DNA of 64,000 nt, taken from NCBI GenBank assembly GCA_024734495.1, contig JALMQS010000009.1:434001-498000 (forward strand), read 5' to 3'. Positions within the stretch are counted from its first letter, which is position 1. Every line of letters begins with the position of its first letter. The stretch comes from Forficula auricularia (lineage: Eukaryota; Arthropoda; Insecta; Dermaptera; Forficulidae). Positions 20,995 through 33,119 of this stretch are shown piece by piece. The position numbers and the translations under genes were made by a program. A model generated the notes under the pieces. That model made no database searches. It was given only the letters and a program-made list of their open reading frames with translations, and was not told where the DNA came from.

Positions 20995-21289
20995 GTAAGT
21001 ATGTAATAATAAGTCGAGTATGTTACTTGACAATAATAGACTTAAAGGATCTGTACAGTCTTAGGATAAGTTTTCACTTTTTTTATTCTTGGACAGTTTT
21101 TTTCATTTCCGGTTAAACTTTACTAGAAGTAACGTAAGCCTTAGAATCAAAAAACTATTAGTTCCCAATCAATTTAACTCTAACAAATTAAACGTTTTTT
21201 ATTTTGTTTTTTAAGGGGGTTGTTTTTTGTCTAATGATAGTAGCGTTATGAAGTGTTACACCACAAAGAAAAGGTTATCCCCCCCCCCC

Positions 21290-21610
21290 TAAAGCCCTCT
21301 TTGCTAGAAACACGCGGTTTTCGAACGCTCAGTACCCATTCGCTGTCAAATTGGATAAAAATCGAACCAGCGCTTTCGCCAACGCTTTTATCCCTATGAC
21401 CTTCTGAGACTGGAACTCACTTCCAGCCAGCGTCTTCCTCGCGGGTTATAAACTTCAGCTGTTTAAGATCCGCATCCACAGATACCGTCAACTCTTACCC
21501 AGCACATAAAATCCCCTATTCTTCATCTTTTCTCAATGGAGGGGCCAACCCAGGCCTTTAGAGGATGCACCTTTTTGGTGTATCTCCTTCTCACATATCA
21601 TCATGAAAAA
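21290..21610 (+). pseudogene. LINE 3'-end fragment
   Basis: Degenerate frame with ACACGCGGTTTTCGAACGC, then a block like FANAFIPM..WNSLP (GCTTTCGCCAACGC, CCCTATGACC, GACTGGAACTCAC). A 3' tail follows with GGAGGGGCC and TGGTGTATCTCC. The order matches 45299-45560, so it is the end of the same jockey/CR1-like LINE family, 5'-truncated. Confidence 0.7.
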
Positions 21611-22899
21611 AAGATTCAACTCCAATAGAACAGGGTGAAAAAAATATAGAGGAAAAAGAAATTTCAGGAGTTGAATTAGAATCGAAGATACCTGTAAATG
21701 CAGGTTTTAAACGACTAGAGCTTAGAGACGGAGACAGGAACCGAGTTTTATTCTCTAAAGTCATAAGGATAAATGGGCTTTTGAATGTGTTTGTTCGTGC
21801 TACAAGAGGCTTTATGGAGAATTATCGACTTTGACATTTCAGAACAAATTCGTCCTATCAATAATAAATGGAAAAGACGGAGAGGGTTTCACCAGTTCTA
21901 TACAATCAAGTAAGATATGGTGTATTTCTTTTTAGATTTATTTCTCGTTTCTGAATCGCTTCTAAAAAAATTAAGTGATTTAGGTGACAGCTTTATCGAA
22001 GTGCGAAAACTAGTTCTAAATAATAGTCAAGCTCTTCGATGTCATCACTGGGGTAATACCTAAAAATAGAATAAATTTATAATTGATCCTTTCACTTGTC
22101 AATTCGATAAATTATCAAGCAAGTGATGTATTTTTAATAACATTTTAAGAATTCTCAAGTTCTAAAATTAGACAAAAAAGAATTAAATATAGAAACTAAT
22201 TTTCTTTTGCTTTTTATGTAACTTCATAACTGAATCAATTTAGTGGACATAATTTGAAATCAATAATTTCTCCGTATATTTTTCTTCGTCATTTAAATCT
22301 ATATGTTTATTTTAAGAATTTATATTCGCTCTGCATAAATTATAACAACTAGATACATAACTGTCATAATCTTGAAGCAAACGTAATTTTCTGAACGCTA
22401 GTTTAATAACTAAATTGGATATCCGTTGTAAACTTGAAAATCACAAATCCATTCGGGTAGGGCTCATTAATATTCATCTCTTTGACGGGCTGTGCAAAAT
22501 GAAATAAATTAAATGAAGGTCTGTCCTTCACTTCATTTTGTCAGATCAAAGCTGTTTGCTATACAAACACGAACAGAGAAAGTAGACATTGGTTTTTCTA
22601 TACCTGTGCTGAATCAAAGAATTCTCGTCCCCCTCACTTACAGCAAATCCATTTATTCTTTTAAGCTTTGATGTGGGTTAGCAATAGCGATGACGATCCA
22701 TTTTCAGCAGCACCACATTTTTTCTACATTTTAAGTCCAATATACATATGTATGAGTGTCAAATTGAATTAAAAAAGCATTAGGGATTTTTATTTTCAAG
22801 TTCAATATAAAATATTGGAATAACTTTAAAAATATAAATTCAAGTTTTTATTGGATATACACGTTTTAATGTCTCTGAAATACACTAAGACAGTTTTCA
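21611..22899. other. No gene seen
   Basis: Mixed AT-rich sequence. A small hairpin (ATGAAGGTCTGTCCTTCACTTCAT) lies at about 22513. A short GC-richer piece at 22600-22720 has splice-like edges on both strands but no convincing frame. Confidence 0.4.
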
Positions 22900-24012
22900 A
22901 TAAGCTGACGTGTTCTGATGTGGCCATCTACTTGACTTTACCATACAACCTGGCCCCCTCACATATATTTAATAAAATTATTTATAATCATGTAGGGCAG
23001 TGGGGTTAGTTTTTGAATTTTTAGACTCCTAGGGGCCCACTCATTATGTATACAAAATCTGGTTGATTTTGGTATAAGAGCCTAGATTTTTATTTTTTGA
23101 CCACCCATTTTGGGCCGTTAGTTTTTGCAATTTTAGACTTCTGGGGTCTTACTGATTATGTATACAAAATTTGGTTGAGTTTGCTCAAATGGCCTAGATT
23201 GAAATCAAGATCTTGTTTCAAATCAACTTGGCCATTTGCTATAATGTTTGTGGGTTTTCGATATTTTCTCAACAATGATGATAACGATTTTTTTACTTTA
23301 CCATACAGGGTATGGTCAAGTATTGTAATTGTGCATGAAAAAAGTGTTTTTTTTTTCAAAATATCTCAAAAACGGCTGAAACAATTTTAATTAAAAAAAT
23401 TGCGCAAAGCCATGGCATTTCGGTCTACAAAAAAGCCTTTATAAGTAAACATCGAAAAAATTATATTTTTTGAGATAATAATTGTTTTGTCAAAATGTCT
23501 GTTACTCTGTCTGGTTGTCTGTTAGTTAGTCTGTGCGTTACCAAATTTTGTGGACGAGCAGCTCAAAAATTAGTGTGAATATCAAAACGAAATTTTACAG
23601 GTAGTTTTGGTCCATTGAGATTAAGAGCTGATTAGATTTTGGTGCATATCGACCCAAAATTAAGGGGGGTAAAGGGGGTGGGTTAAAAATTAAATATCTA
23701 GGCCATTTGAGGAAACTGAACCAAATTTTGAATACATAATCAGTGGACCCCCAGAAGTCTAAAAATGCAAAACTAACCCTCCAAAATGGGGAGGGGGGGG
23801 TGTAGGGTCAAAAAATGAAAATCTTGGCCATTTACCAAACTCAACCAAATTTCGTATACATAATCAGTGGGTCACCAAGAGTCTAAAAATGCATAAACTA
23901 ACAAGCCACCCCTACATGATTATAAATAATTTTATTAAATATTAAATATAAGTGATGGGCCAGGTTGTATGGTAAAGTCAAGTGGATGGCCACATCAGAA
24001 CACCTCAGCTTA
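22900..24012. mobile_element. Long-TIR DNA element, non-autonomous
   Basis: Ends read (AA)TAAGCTGACGTGTTCTGATG on the left and its near reverse complement CATCAGAACACCTCAGCTTA on the right, with ~120-base arms including TTACCATACAACCTGG and TTATAAATAATTTTATTAAA. The interior has repeated GTATACAAAATTTGGTTGAG-type units in both orientations. A truncated relative is at 57975-58575, and internal units also occur in 7416-7855. It has no transposase; the superfamily is unresolved because the target duplication is unclear. Confidence 0.78.
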
Positions 24013-24126
24013 TTTTTAATTATGTCTGCTAGAAAATTTTTTGTTATAAATCATTTAGAAATAAAGTCCTATTCCATGGATCTGCATATTTACTGCTTAA
24101 AAAGAGTAACGTACAACTCTTATAAG

Positions 24127-24870
24127 TAGGGCTCGGATTTATAGGAACTAAAAATCTTTAAAATGGGCAGTCAACTAAGCACTAAAAATAGCTTAAATAG
24201 GCACATATAAGTAAGTAAGTTAAGTAAAAATAGGCATTTCAAAAGGCATTTTAATAACAAAGAAGCACTTGAAAATAAAAGTAAAATATTGAGTGAGCGG
24301 ACTGTCGTTAATACCAAAAATTTTTCATCATTATTTTTCGCAGGCCACAGGAAAACTGTACAAGTAGATATAATGCAAATTTCTATTAAGAAAAGGACAA
24401 TACATAATATTTTTAGGAGACAAGGAAATTTAAACTTACACCTAATACTTTGCGAATTGCTCTAGAAATAGTTGAACTATTTGCTGCTTCAAGTTCGGAA
24501 CAAGCTATTAAATATGCTCCACTTTTCGATTTTTGAGTGTCCTAGTCGACCCTGCCACCGACTAGCGGCTCGATAAATAATTTTTCGGAATATTTTCTTA
24601 ATAATTCAAAAAAACTTTTAAATTTAGAAAAGGTATATATCGTAAAAAATTGAAATTGGCAATTTTAGTTAAAGTATAGAGGAACTAAAAAAGCCATTTA
24701 TAGATGAAATAGGCACCAACACCCAGAATAGGACAAAATATGCATTATAGGAATTAACAAATGCCTCTTATTTAATTCGGAATTTCATGAAACGCATAGA
24801 TATCATAATGGCCTAAATTTTAAGCCATAAACAGAGTAAAAAAGGGAAATAGGACGAAATCCGAGCCCTA
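24127..24870. mobile_element. hAT element, decayed, TSD [C/A]TTATAAG
   Basis: Inverted ends TAGGGCTCGGATTT and AAATCCGAGCCCTA, flanked by CTTATAAG (24119-24126) and ATTATAAG (24871-24878), a 7/8 duplication. On the plus strand around 24430-24540 a frame reads FKLTPNTLRIALEIVELFAA, possibly a scrap of transposase. It is 744 bp, so internally deleted. Confidence 0.85.
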
Positions 24871-25259
24871 ATTATAAGGTATAATTATTTTGGGTAAATA
24901 TCTTGTTACCCTAAATAATATAATATAATTTACTCTAAAATAATAAAATGGAGCTTAAATGAGATCTAGGTGCTAATAGTCCGGTAATAAGTATTGGGCT
25001 TTCAAAAACCTACATGTTTTATCTTGGAAACGATTCGGGATAGGGGGAATTTTTACATGACATAGTACATTTTACCATCCGAGAGTAGGTATTTACTATT
25101 TCTCCTGACACCACCTATATTAGCGAAAATCAACAATCGCTTGGGCGTTCGCCATCACAGAATAACAAACCTTTCTTATGGGGATAAAAGTTGTTGTTCA
25201 CCGATGGCGAGCGCTCCAATCAGTCCCATATCAGGGGATGAATTCACATTGAACTGGCG

Positions 25260-25484
25260 CTTCTTCTTCTTCAAGTAGTCGATTTCGAGTGTTGGATATT
25301 ACTTTGGAGAGTATCCTCTCCATTGTAATTTTCCTGGGGAAATATTTCACAGAGGTTGTTTCCCATAGACTTCCTGTGAAGGAATCAGATTATAGCCGGT
25401 CAAATATTTGCAGTTAGTCGGGCTTGAACCCGTGCTAACTTGATTAGAAGGCATGCACTTTAACCACTCAGCCAACCTGACTCC
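25260..25484 (-). mobile_element. tRNA-derived SINE (family 2)
   Basis: The minus-strand head GTTGGCTGAGTGGTTAAAG (A box) and CACGGGTTCAAGCCCG (B box) are followed by a body with ATTTGACCGGCTATAATC and GGAGAGGATACTCTCC, ending in a GAAGAAGAAG tail. A relative at 39790-39563 (-) shares head and body. The leucine- or serine-tRNA-like head is only a resemblance. Confidence 0.88.
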
Positions 25485-25489
25485 TGAAC

Positions 25490-26596
25490 TAGCCCTATAT
25501 CTTATTAATTCTAAATACCTTGGATATGTGTCAACCTTATCGTGATATTCGCCAATAAAAGATTCACGAAAAACAAGTAAAAAAGTTATTCTTAATCCAA
25601 TTCTTTAATTATTATCGATCATCTTGTAAAGTCAAGCTAATGAAAATTCTAAGCATCTTATAAATGTTTACTGGCGTCTGGCTAGTGATAGTAAGAAGCT
25701 ACCTGCCCTCTTTCAACTTTAGAAAGACAACTGATGACATAATACTAGTATAGAGATTATACCTTCAACCATGGTTTCATCTGTACATAAACAATGCGAA
25801 ATTAGCTGCACTTGCTTGCAATTGCCATTCCATGTCCGGAATTTATTGTCTCTCCAGAGAAGAGCTAACTAGAGAGAATAAGTTATTGGCTTGAAATTTC
25901 AACTGAATTTTTATTTCAACAAAAAATACTTTACTCCTTCATTTTATTTAAAACTAATCTAATTAATTTGATTAAATCCTTTTAAAAGAGTTATTTAAAT
26001 TCATAAAGTTTAAATTATTCAAATCGTACGTATTGAAATTTATAAAATAGCTCTATAAAGACAAACGACCAGAAATATTCAGAGCCAGAATTTCCCCAGT
26101 GCGGATAATTTTAGTCTTCAATTTAAAATGGCTGAATTTGAATGAATTAAGATAATAGAATTCAAAGAAAATCGATTGGGATGGTTTCGGATCCCTCCCC
26201 ATATGGACTTCAGGGTGAATTGGGACAAAAATGTATCTCTCAAAGATGAATACTAGCGAAATAACCGTGGTTTGGAGGGTCTTTATTTCTCAGAACTCAA
26301 TACCTTTAATGTACCTAAATACCTGCAAATTAATATTTATTCAGGGGAAAGCCCTAGAGGTGACCACAATTTCTGCTGTTATTCTCAGATTTTTCATTAT
26401 CTTTAATTGTATAAATTTACACTAAAAATCTTCTAAAAGATAGAAAATTTCCATTAAATAATAAATTAAAAAAGCAATTAATGTTTTGACAAATACAATT
26501 ATCCCCCCCGAAACTGAAATTATAATGTTAATAAATTCGAGAAAAGGGCAAAAGCTTGCTTTTTAACAAATACAAACAGAATAAGCAATATGTATC
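25490..26596. other. No gene seen
   Basis: AT-rich, no recognised TE ends. The short plus ORF at 26231-26425 has no recognisable motif. Confidence 0.4.
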
Positions 26597-26604
26597 CTCT
26601 AGGG

Positions 26605-27301
26605 CAGGGGTCGGCAACTTTTGAGACGGAAGAGCCAAAAGTTACAATTTACAAAATTTCCCTGTTTTTAAAGAGCCACTAACATTTTTGTTTCAATATT
26701 ATGGTATTTGATTAGGATTAGGTATATAAATTTGATTTTTGATTTAAAATAAATAGCTTTAAATATGAAATAATATTTATTCATATAAAAACATACAAAT
26801 GTTTCGCATAAAACATATTAAAGTATTTTAGCTAGCTCTGCTAGAATAATAAAATTAGTAATCAAATAATATAACTATAGTTATTAAATAATAGATAGTT
26901 ACATCAATGTGGCCTTTCATGCCTTTTGAAAGTTTGGTTAAATTTGGCTGATCCATAGCAAGTGAGAAAGCAGAAGCCAGTTGAATGTCTGCCACTTGCA
27001 TATGTGTTACATTTGAAGACATTTTAGCAATTCTATCTTGTACTGTTTTAGCAGATAATGGAAAATCTTTGATTTTCTTCATGATTTCTGTTTTGTTTTT
27101 GAAATCACAAAACAGTTCTTCAGCTCCACGTAAGAAACAATCCTTGGCGTACTCACTATATGTGAATGGTTTCCCTCTTTTTTTATGAGTTTTGAAAATA
27201 AAATAATATAATTATTAATATTTGCACATGGAACTGGAGAGCCGCATCTTGACATCGAAAGAGCCGCATATGGCTCGCGAGCCTCAGGTTGCCGACCCCT
27301 G
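26605..27301. mobile_element. Internally deleted hAT element, TSD CTCTAGGG
   Basis: Ends CAGGGGTCGGCAACTTTTGA and GGTTGCCGACCCCTG form good TIRs. Identical 8-bp duplications CTCTAGGG lie at 26597-26604 and 27302-27309. Subterminal GAGCCGCAT and GGCTCGCGAGCC motifs are as in 7190-7954. It keeps a transposase fragment on the minus strand (next entry). Confidence 0.95.
26858..27186 (-). pseudogene. hAT transposase fragment
   Basis: The minus frame reads KRGKPFTYSEYAKDCFLRGA, then LSAKTVQDRIAKMSSNV and LASAFSLAMDQ. This order (entry helix, LSRRTV-like block, then the FSLALDES-like block around the first catalytic Asp) is that of hAT transposases of the type domesticated in vertebrate ZBED/GTF2IRD2-like proteins. 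It has no BED finger, no dimerisation domain and no other catalytic residues, so it is inactive. It identifies the family of the surrounding element. Confidence 0.75.
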
Positions 27302-27410
27302 CTCTAGGGGTAGTGGATCGCAGACTTTTATCTGGCAAGCTTGCTTAGTTTTATACAAAAACTTGATGTTGTTGATGACTGTTTTATTCAATTACTATTG
27401 ACTTGTTTTA

Positions 27411-27693
27411 CTTCTTCTTCGAGTGTCATACCCGAAACGGGTGTCGGCGCCTCTTCACATATACCTGTGCTGAGTGTGTTTAGTTGTTTTACACAGATAT
27501 ACGGGGCCTACTTTTTAACACCGGTTCCGAACGGCTAATTTGGAGAGGTCACTTGGTAATTAAACTCTTGGTAGGTTGCCATTACTTTCCAAGAGGAGGC
27601 GACTGCAAATATCTATCTGCCGAGACTCGGTCTCGAACCAGCGATCTCCGAGTCAGCGACCCAACACTCTAACCACTGACCCACAGTCACCTC
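27411..27693 (-). mobile_element. tRNA-derived SINE (family 3)
   Basis: On the minus strand it starts GAGGTGACTGTGGGTCAGTGG (A box GGGTCAGTGGTTAGAG) with GCTGGTTCGAGACCG (B box) about 45 bases on. The body contains CAGATAGATATTTGCAGTCG, and it ends in a GAAGAAGAAG tail near 27411. It shares the tail type with family 2, but the head is different. Confidence 0.85.
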
Positions 27694-27877
27694 ACCAGTG
27701 GCATGTTAAATAAATAAATCAATTTCATCATTTACTCAAATCTTGTTTTACTACTCGATATTATTATCATCGGCTCATTATCAAATTTTTTGATAAAACG
27801 ACGATTTAATTCGTCGGTCAAGACCTATGGATATTCATCATCTCGGTGCGCCTCATCTTGCATCCACCGATAACATT

Positions 27878-27880
<3 letters not shown>

Positions 27881-27935
<55 letters not shown>
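27881..27935. repeat. (AT)n microsatellite
   Basis: About 27 uninterrupted AT units. Shorter (TA)n runs are at 3609-3628 and 37676-37702. Confidence 0.97.
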
Positions 27936-27936
<1 letters not shown>

Positions 27937-28031
27937 GTGTCTATTCTAAAAATATTACATAGAAGTGAAACTTCGAAAGTTCACTTAGTTCAATTGATAC
28001 AATTACAATTAATATAATTGATACTCATACT

Positions 28032-29210
28032 CAGTGGCGTAGCCAGAAAATTCTCATGGGGGGTCAATCCACAAAGCAAAATATTTAGAGGGAATTTTTT
28101 TTATTAAAATAAATAGTCCAGTTAAATAGTGTTTTTACCAGGAAAGTTTTGGGGTAGTTGTAATTTCTTCGACCCTTTATGTTTTTTGGTGTGCTGGATC
28201 CGAATCTGAGGTTTACTAACAAAATTTCGTCACGGAACATTGTCAAAAATGCTAAAAATGTAAAGAAAAACTCATTTTTTGGAGGTTTTTTGCTTATAAC
28301 TCGAAAACTATCAACTTTTCGTAAATAACCTTCATATTCAAAATTAAAGGTAAGAAGTTTCCTACAAATTTCATCATTTAGGGATTTTCTCCGACCAACC
28401 GTTCGGGCTCAAGCGCTAATTGAAAATTGAGGTATTTTTTCTGTTTCCGCAAATCCCAAGAACTCGCACTTTTTTCGATTTTTTCCTATTTTGACCATGA
28501 AAGACCACTCTATACATTTTAAAAATAGATTAAATTTGATACAATTAAAACAAAGTTTCATCTTAAATGGATAATTGTAAACCGTAACGCAATGAGGTTG
28601 AATTTTTGAAAAACTTCAATTTTTGCAAAAAATCGCAGTTTTTTCCTTCATAAAATGAAGGCCACTCATCCTAGAAACTTGATTTCTGTCTCATTCTCTA
28701 GGAAATTTTGTTGACTTGAACGTTTACTTGGATCACTTTTTTGATAAAACTCTTAGATTTATAGATTCCATGAAACTTTTGAGTATTCGGATCATATCCT
28801 TTGTAGGAAATTTAATGAACTTTCATTTTGAAAACGAAGATTACTTACGAAAAGTTTATAGTTTTCGAGTTATCAAAATGAAAACGAGATTTTTTTACCT
28901 TTTTTTTGCATTTTTGAAAATGTTCCGTCACGAAATTTTCTTTGCAAACCTCAAATTCCGATTCAGTACACCAAAAACATATAGGATCAAGAAATCAAAA
29001 CTACCCCAAAACTTTCCCGCGAGGGGCCCTTTAGAGAACAATTTATCTGGACTAAAAAGGTACTTCAAGAAATTAAAAAAAGAACATAATTTTTGATTAA
29101 ACATATGAAATATATTTAATTACGGTTAGTTTGCCATAAGAAAAGGATTGTCGTTGCCGTTACTCATCTCATGAACCCTGAAATTGGGGGGGGCAGAACC
29201 TACGCCTCTG
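28032..29210. mobile_element. hAT-like non-autonomous element, TSD CTCATA[C/A]T
   Basis: Starts CAGTGGCGTAGCCAG and ends AACCTACGCCTCTG, giving inverted CAG[T/A]GGCGTAG. It is flanked by CTCATACT (28024-28031) and CTCATAAT (29211-29218), a 7/8 duplication. The interior is an imperfect inverted repeat: TTTCGTCACGGAACATT on the left, AATGTTCCGTCACGAAATTT on the right. The 126-codon ORF at 28716-29096 therefore lies partly in repeat arm and is not a gene. Confidence 0.82.
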
Positions 29211-29520
29211 CTCATAATTATATATTTCCATTAAGTAAAGAAATGACTTAAAAGTTAAGATAAAAAGGATGAAATAATGTTTTCAATAAGAAATAATGAC
29301 CCGAGGTGTACTAAGTTTATTTTTCAATTTTTACCTTACGTTGGGTATCTATTTTTATTTTTATTTGTTGTTATTTTCAACAGCATCTTCAAATAATAGT
29401 TAGCTAAAATTTAGGTTAATCACACTCACAGAAAAAATCCAGCTAGGATTCTCAATAGGGCGTCTGAAGAGAGAGTATTCTACGCACACTCTTTACTAGC
29501 ATATTCAGGTGGTGCTCCGC

Positions 29521-30570
29521 TAGGGATGGCAAATTATTTTAATATATCGATATTAGCTATAACTTATAAATCGATACATAAATATATCGCAGCAAATATA
29601 CCGATATATTTTTATTAATTTGTTAATTAATTAATTTTGTTTGGATGTTTTGGTAAAAAACTTCCAAATTAATAATTTTGGAGCCATGATTATTCACGTA
29701 AGACTGCGAGAAACAATAAAGATCTATTATCTATTGGTTTAACTGGATACACCGAGCACAAAAACACAAAAAATGTGCCAATGTTCCCAGATCTAATCTG
29801 TAAGAAACAGTAGAAAATCGTTAAATTTAGCAGTAGAATGATAAACATATCAGAAGACTTATTAATAATTTTTCATGCTTTAAAATACCTATTAAAAAAA
29901 ACTAACCTTTACCTTAAAAAAGGTGATATACTTAAATAAAAAAAATTAATTGTACTAGTAAAATAAAATGAAATATAATATTATCCAATTTATTATGATG
30001 AAGATGATAATGCGGAAGATGAAAATGAAGAACAATTTATTACAATGAATTTATTTAAAATAATCAATACTTTAAAATTAAATGAAGAAAAATCTGGAAT
30101 ATGATTCCATCGATGATTTACAATGTCTGCTTTTATTTTTTTAAACTATATTATTTAAATAATACTTTCTTACTTTTTTATTTTTTTATTCTTCTTCTTC
30201 TTCGACTGCTTATCCATTAATGGATGTTCGCGACCACATTTTTTTTATTATTATAAATAAAAATTATATATTTCTAGTATTATGGCATTTTTTTCGCCAC
30301 TATATTACAATACATGACATAAATTTTTATTTTTTTGAGTTTAGAGTACCTAGTCAAAGTATTTTTTAATAGTTGTGATGTTGTAAAATAAAAATTTCGT
30401 ATAAAATTGTGGAATTAAAATATTGCACCAGTTTTTTGGTATTTGCAAGTGAAAAAAAATCCGATATATTTTTCGATATATATCGCAATGAGTATATCGA
30501 TACTTATATATCGATTTATATGGGAAATCTATCGATATAAAAAATAATCGATATATCTTTGCAATCCCTA
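29521..30570. mobile_element. hAT-like element with TATCGATA-rich ends
   Basis: Terminal TAGGGATGGCAAA and TTTGCAATCCCTA are inverted repeats. Both subterminal zones are packed with ATATCGATAT-type motifs, likely transposase binding sites. I did not find matching 8-bp flanks (TGCTCCGC versus ATTATTTT). The interior is AT-rich without a clear transposase. Confidence 0.7.
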
Positions 30571-30599
30571 ATTATTTTTTTATATCGATATATTTCACC

Positions 30600-31045
30600 A
30601 GTTTTATATATAATAATTTTAAAATTAATTTATCTACTAAAATTTCAAATGACCCACGCAGTAATAAATTAAGAATTAATCTCATTATCCCATTAAATCA
30701 TATCTCATTAAAACTTATATTATAAATTAAATATATATATATATTAAAATTAATTTTCGCGGTATGAATTATTTCCAAAAAATTAAATATATATTAATAT
30801 ATAATAAATTTGTCTACTAAAATTTCAAATGAGACACGCCATAAATCTAATATTCTAAGCTATATAGAGGAATATATTAATATATAGAGATATTATAGAT
30901 ATATAATATAGAGAATAGAGATGTTTTATTTGTAAAATTTGACAATATAACAACTGTCATTGAATATTAGTTGCTTTTTCTCCCACATGTTCACCTTGCT
31001 GCGCCACAGGTACTGTCGGACAATGGCTTTTATATATATAGATGC
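30600..31045 (-). repeat. Possible Helentron-type 5' end and repeats
   Basis: On the minus strand the right edge reads ATCTATATATATAAAAGCC followed by ATTGTCCGACAGTACCTG, resembling Helentron/HINE leaders but not the family at 18658. The internal sequence CTACTAAAATTTCAAATGA occurs twice (about 30636, 30811). The 3' end is not identified. Confidence 0.4.
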
Positions 31046-31049
31046 TTAA

Positions 31050-33060
31050 TATTGGTTCGTTATCCTAGGAACCGCATGCAATGATATTCAATTCAAAGGA
31101 TTCCTACACCTAAATCCGTAGTTACTTTTAAGCAATGCATTTATCTTAAGCACTTACGGAAATAAGTACTTATCGTCTTTTGTTCTCTAGTAAAAAATGG
31201 TAAAAACAATCAACAGAGTGTTAAGGGTTTTCTTTAGGACCAAGGTGACATATTAAAGTAATATTCTATTGTTCCCGGCTTCAATTACAAGTGATACTGC
31301 AACTCACTTGAGATTATATTATGTCAAAGAAATTGCCTCTATATATTTTGGATCAATAAGATATTTCCATTATTCATTTCTCGCTTTTTTTCTTCAATCA
31401 ATGATCAAAAGGTGCTTCTCAACAAATGTCTTTATTTATTTTTTTGAGAATGATGACTCTACCATTCTAAGAGAGTTCACGAGATAAGGACAATTATTAA
31501 TTTATTGTTTATTAATAGCAGTCAATTTGACATGGTAACTAATTGATTTCCTGAAAATCGTTAAAGTGGGGATGAAAGAACCAGAGATTTATTAAACCAA
31601 ACCTTTCTAAAAAGGAAAAACGATGTAAAGTGTAAAAAAAGAGTAATTTTTTTAAGCATGATTTTAACACTTCCTCATATTGATCGGTATTTGTTTTCAT
31701 CGCTGGCATAGCAGAAAATTCAATTTCACATTAGTATAATATTATAGGCCATTAAAAATTTGAGAGCTTAGCTTGGATATTTTCTACGAAAATTAGCTAG
31801 TGATTAAATGAATAAATAAATAACTCCTGAGAATTGATTGTTCAGCCAAACAACTTTCAGACCACCAAATAAGCTAGTGTTTTGAAACTTTAATTTTCAA
31901 CCACCGTCAATTATGAGATCGATAAAGGACTCTTTCGCGATAAATCATCTGGAACTTTCAATGTGAATGTGAAGGGAATTCGAATCCAAATTCGAGTAAG
32001 AAAAATCTTCTGTAAAATATTTTGCAAACAATTCTAGCATCGATTTCAGATGTTGGTGAATTTTGTTTATCACACAGTTTAATACTGATTGTTTTCTTCA
32101 GCAAAATTGCAGAAATAGAGAAGAAAACACTCTAACTAATATTTCCTTTGTCTGTTGTATCATTAAATGCAATTTTCTTTTAGATGCTAATATTTTATTG
32201 CTTAAGTCAAACAGAGAATAACTTAAATTGAAATCATTTAGTGGAAAATAAATTGGAGATGATAATAAAACTGAGTGAAGTAGAAATTTTAAAAATGGTT
32301 GTTGTACCAATGAATGAATATGTTCGCTCAACGAAATAATCCTATGTAGTGTCCATTAATTAAATGCAGTGCCGGATTCAAGGACGAATATATTTTTAAT
32401 AGATTTTTATTGATCTATTCTGTAAAATTTTGATCTTTACCTCAACATTTCAGGAGAGGGTGGTTTAATCCCCCACATCCGTTGGCTACGGCCATGGTCG
32501 GATCCGACTAGAAACGGGTAAAGATACCGCTTAAGGCCGGGAAGCCACTTTCAAATGTATAGAAAAAAGCTTATTTTAGTTTGTGCTCCTTTTCAAGATT
32601 AGCCTGTACAAAAAACGATGTTTTAATGAACTTTATGATGTTTGACAGCCCTGGTTTAAATCGAATGGGTTTAAAGAAGGATATGAGGAATGATAATTTA
32701 TTTTTTAAAAGGGTCATGGATATAATAATCTCTGACTATCCCTTATCTATGGACATGTAAGAACGTGCAAAGATCTAAAAGACAAGTCCTGACAAGTATT
32801 AGCCCAGGAAAGAAATGATCAATTAATTTTGATTGTTCTAGAAAACCCCAATTCCTTGTCTCTATAGACTTGGTTAAAAGTCGTAGCATATAAATTACTA
32901 AAATAATAAATATTTTAGTAAATGAAAATATGATATATTTTATTTTAAATATATGTAGTTGAGGTTATAATTTTGCTTTTAGTGAATTTTATCCTTGAAA
33001 ATCTCTACATATAAATCTCAATGTTTTAAGGAAGTTTATGATTTTATGTTGGCAACACTC
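31050..33060. other. No gene seen
   Basis: AT-rich. ORFs of 72 (31269-31487, +) and 77 codons (32331-32098, -) show no motif. A GC-richer patch near 32460-32545 has no recognisable element ends. Confidence 0.4.
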
Positions 33061-33069
33061 ATTGCAGTG

Positions 33070-33112
33070 CTGGGCCGCATGCGGCCCGCGGGCCACGGAT
33101 TGGACAGCCCTG
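33070..33112. mobile_element. Solo hAT right end
   Basis: GGGCCGCATGCGGCCCGCGG followed by ATTGGACAGCCCTG is a classic hAT terminus, comparable to 62430-62443. No matching left terminus was found upstream, so it is a truncated relic. Confidence 0.6.
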
Positions 33113-33119
33113 ATTTAGA

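Noticed and set aside
28716..29096. 126-codon plus ORF
   Set aside because: Lies in the inverted-repeat interior of a hAT-like element, low complexity, no motif, and the mirror sequence exists at 28180-28400.
32098..32331. 77-codon minus ORF
   Set aside because: No motif, no splice or start context, hydrophobic composition expected from AT-rich DNA.
32370..33112. hAT element from CAGTGCCGGATTC (32370) to ACAGCCCTG (33112)
   Set aside because: The two ends are not inverted repeats of each other and the 8-base flanks do not match.
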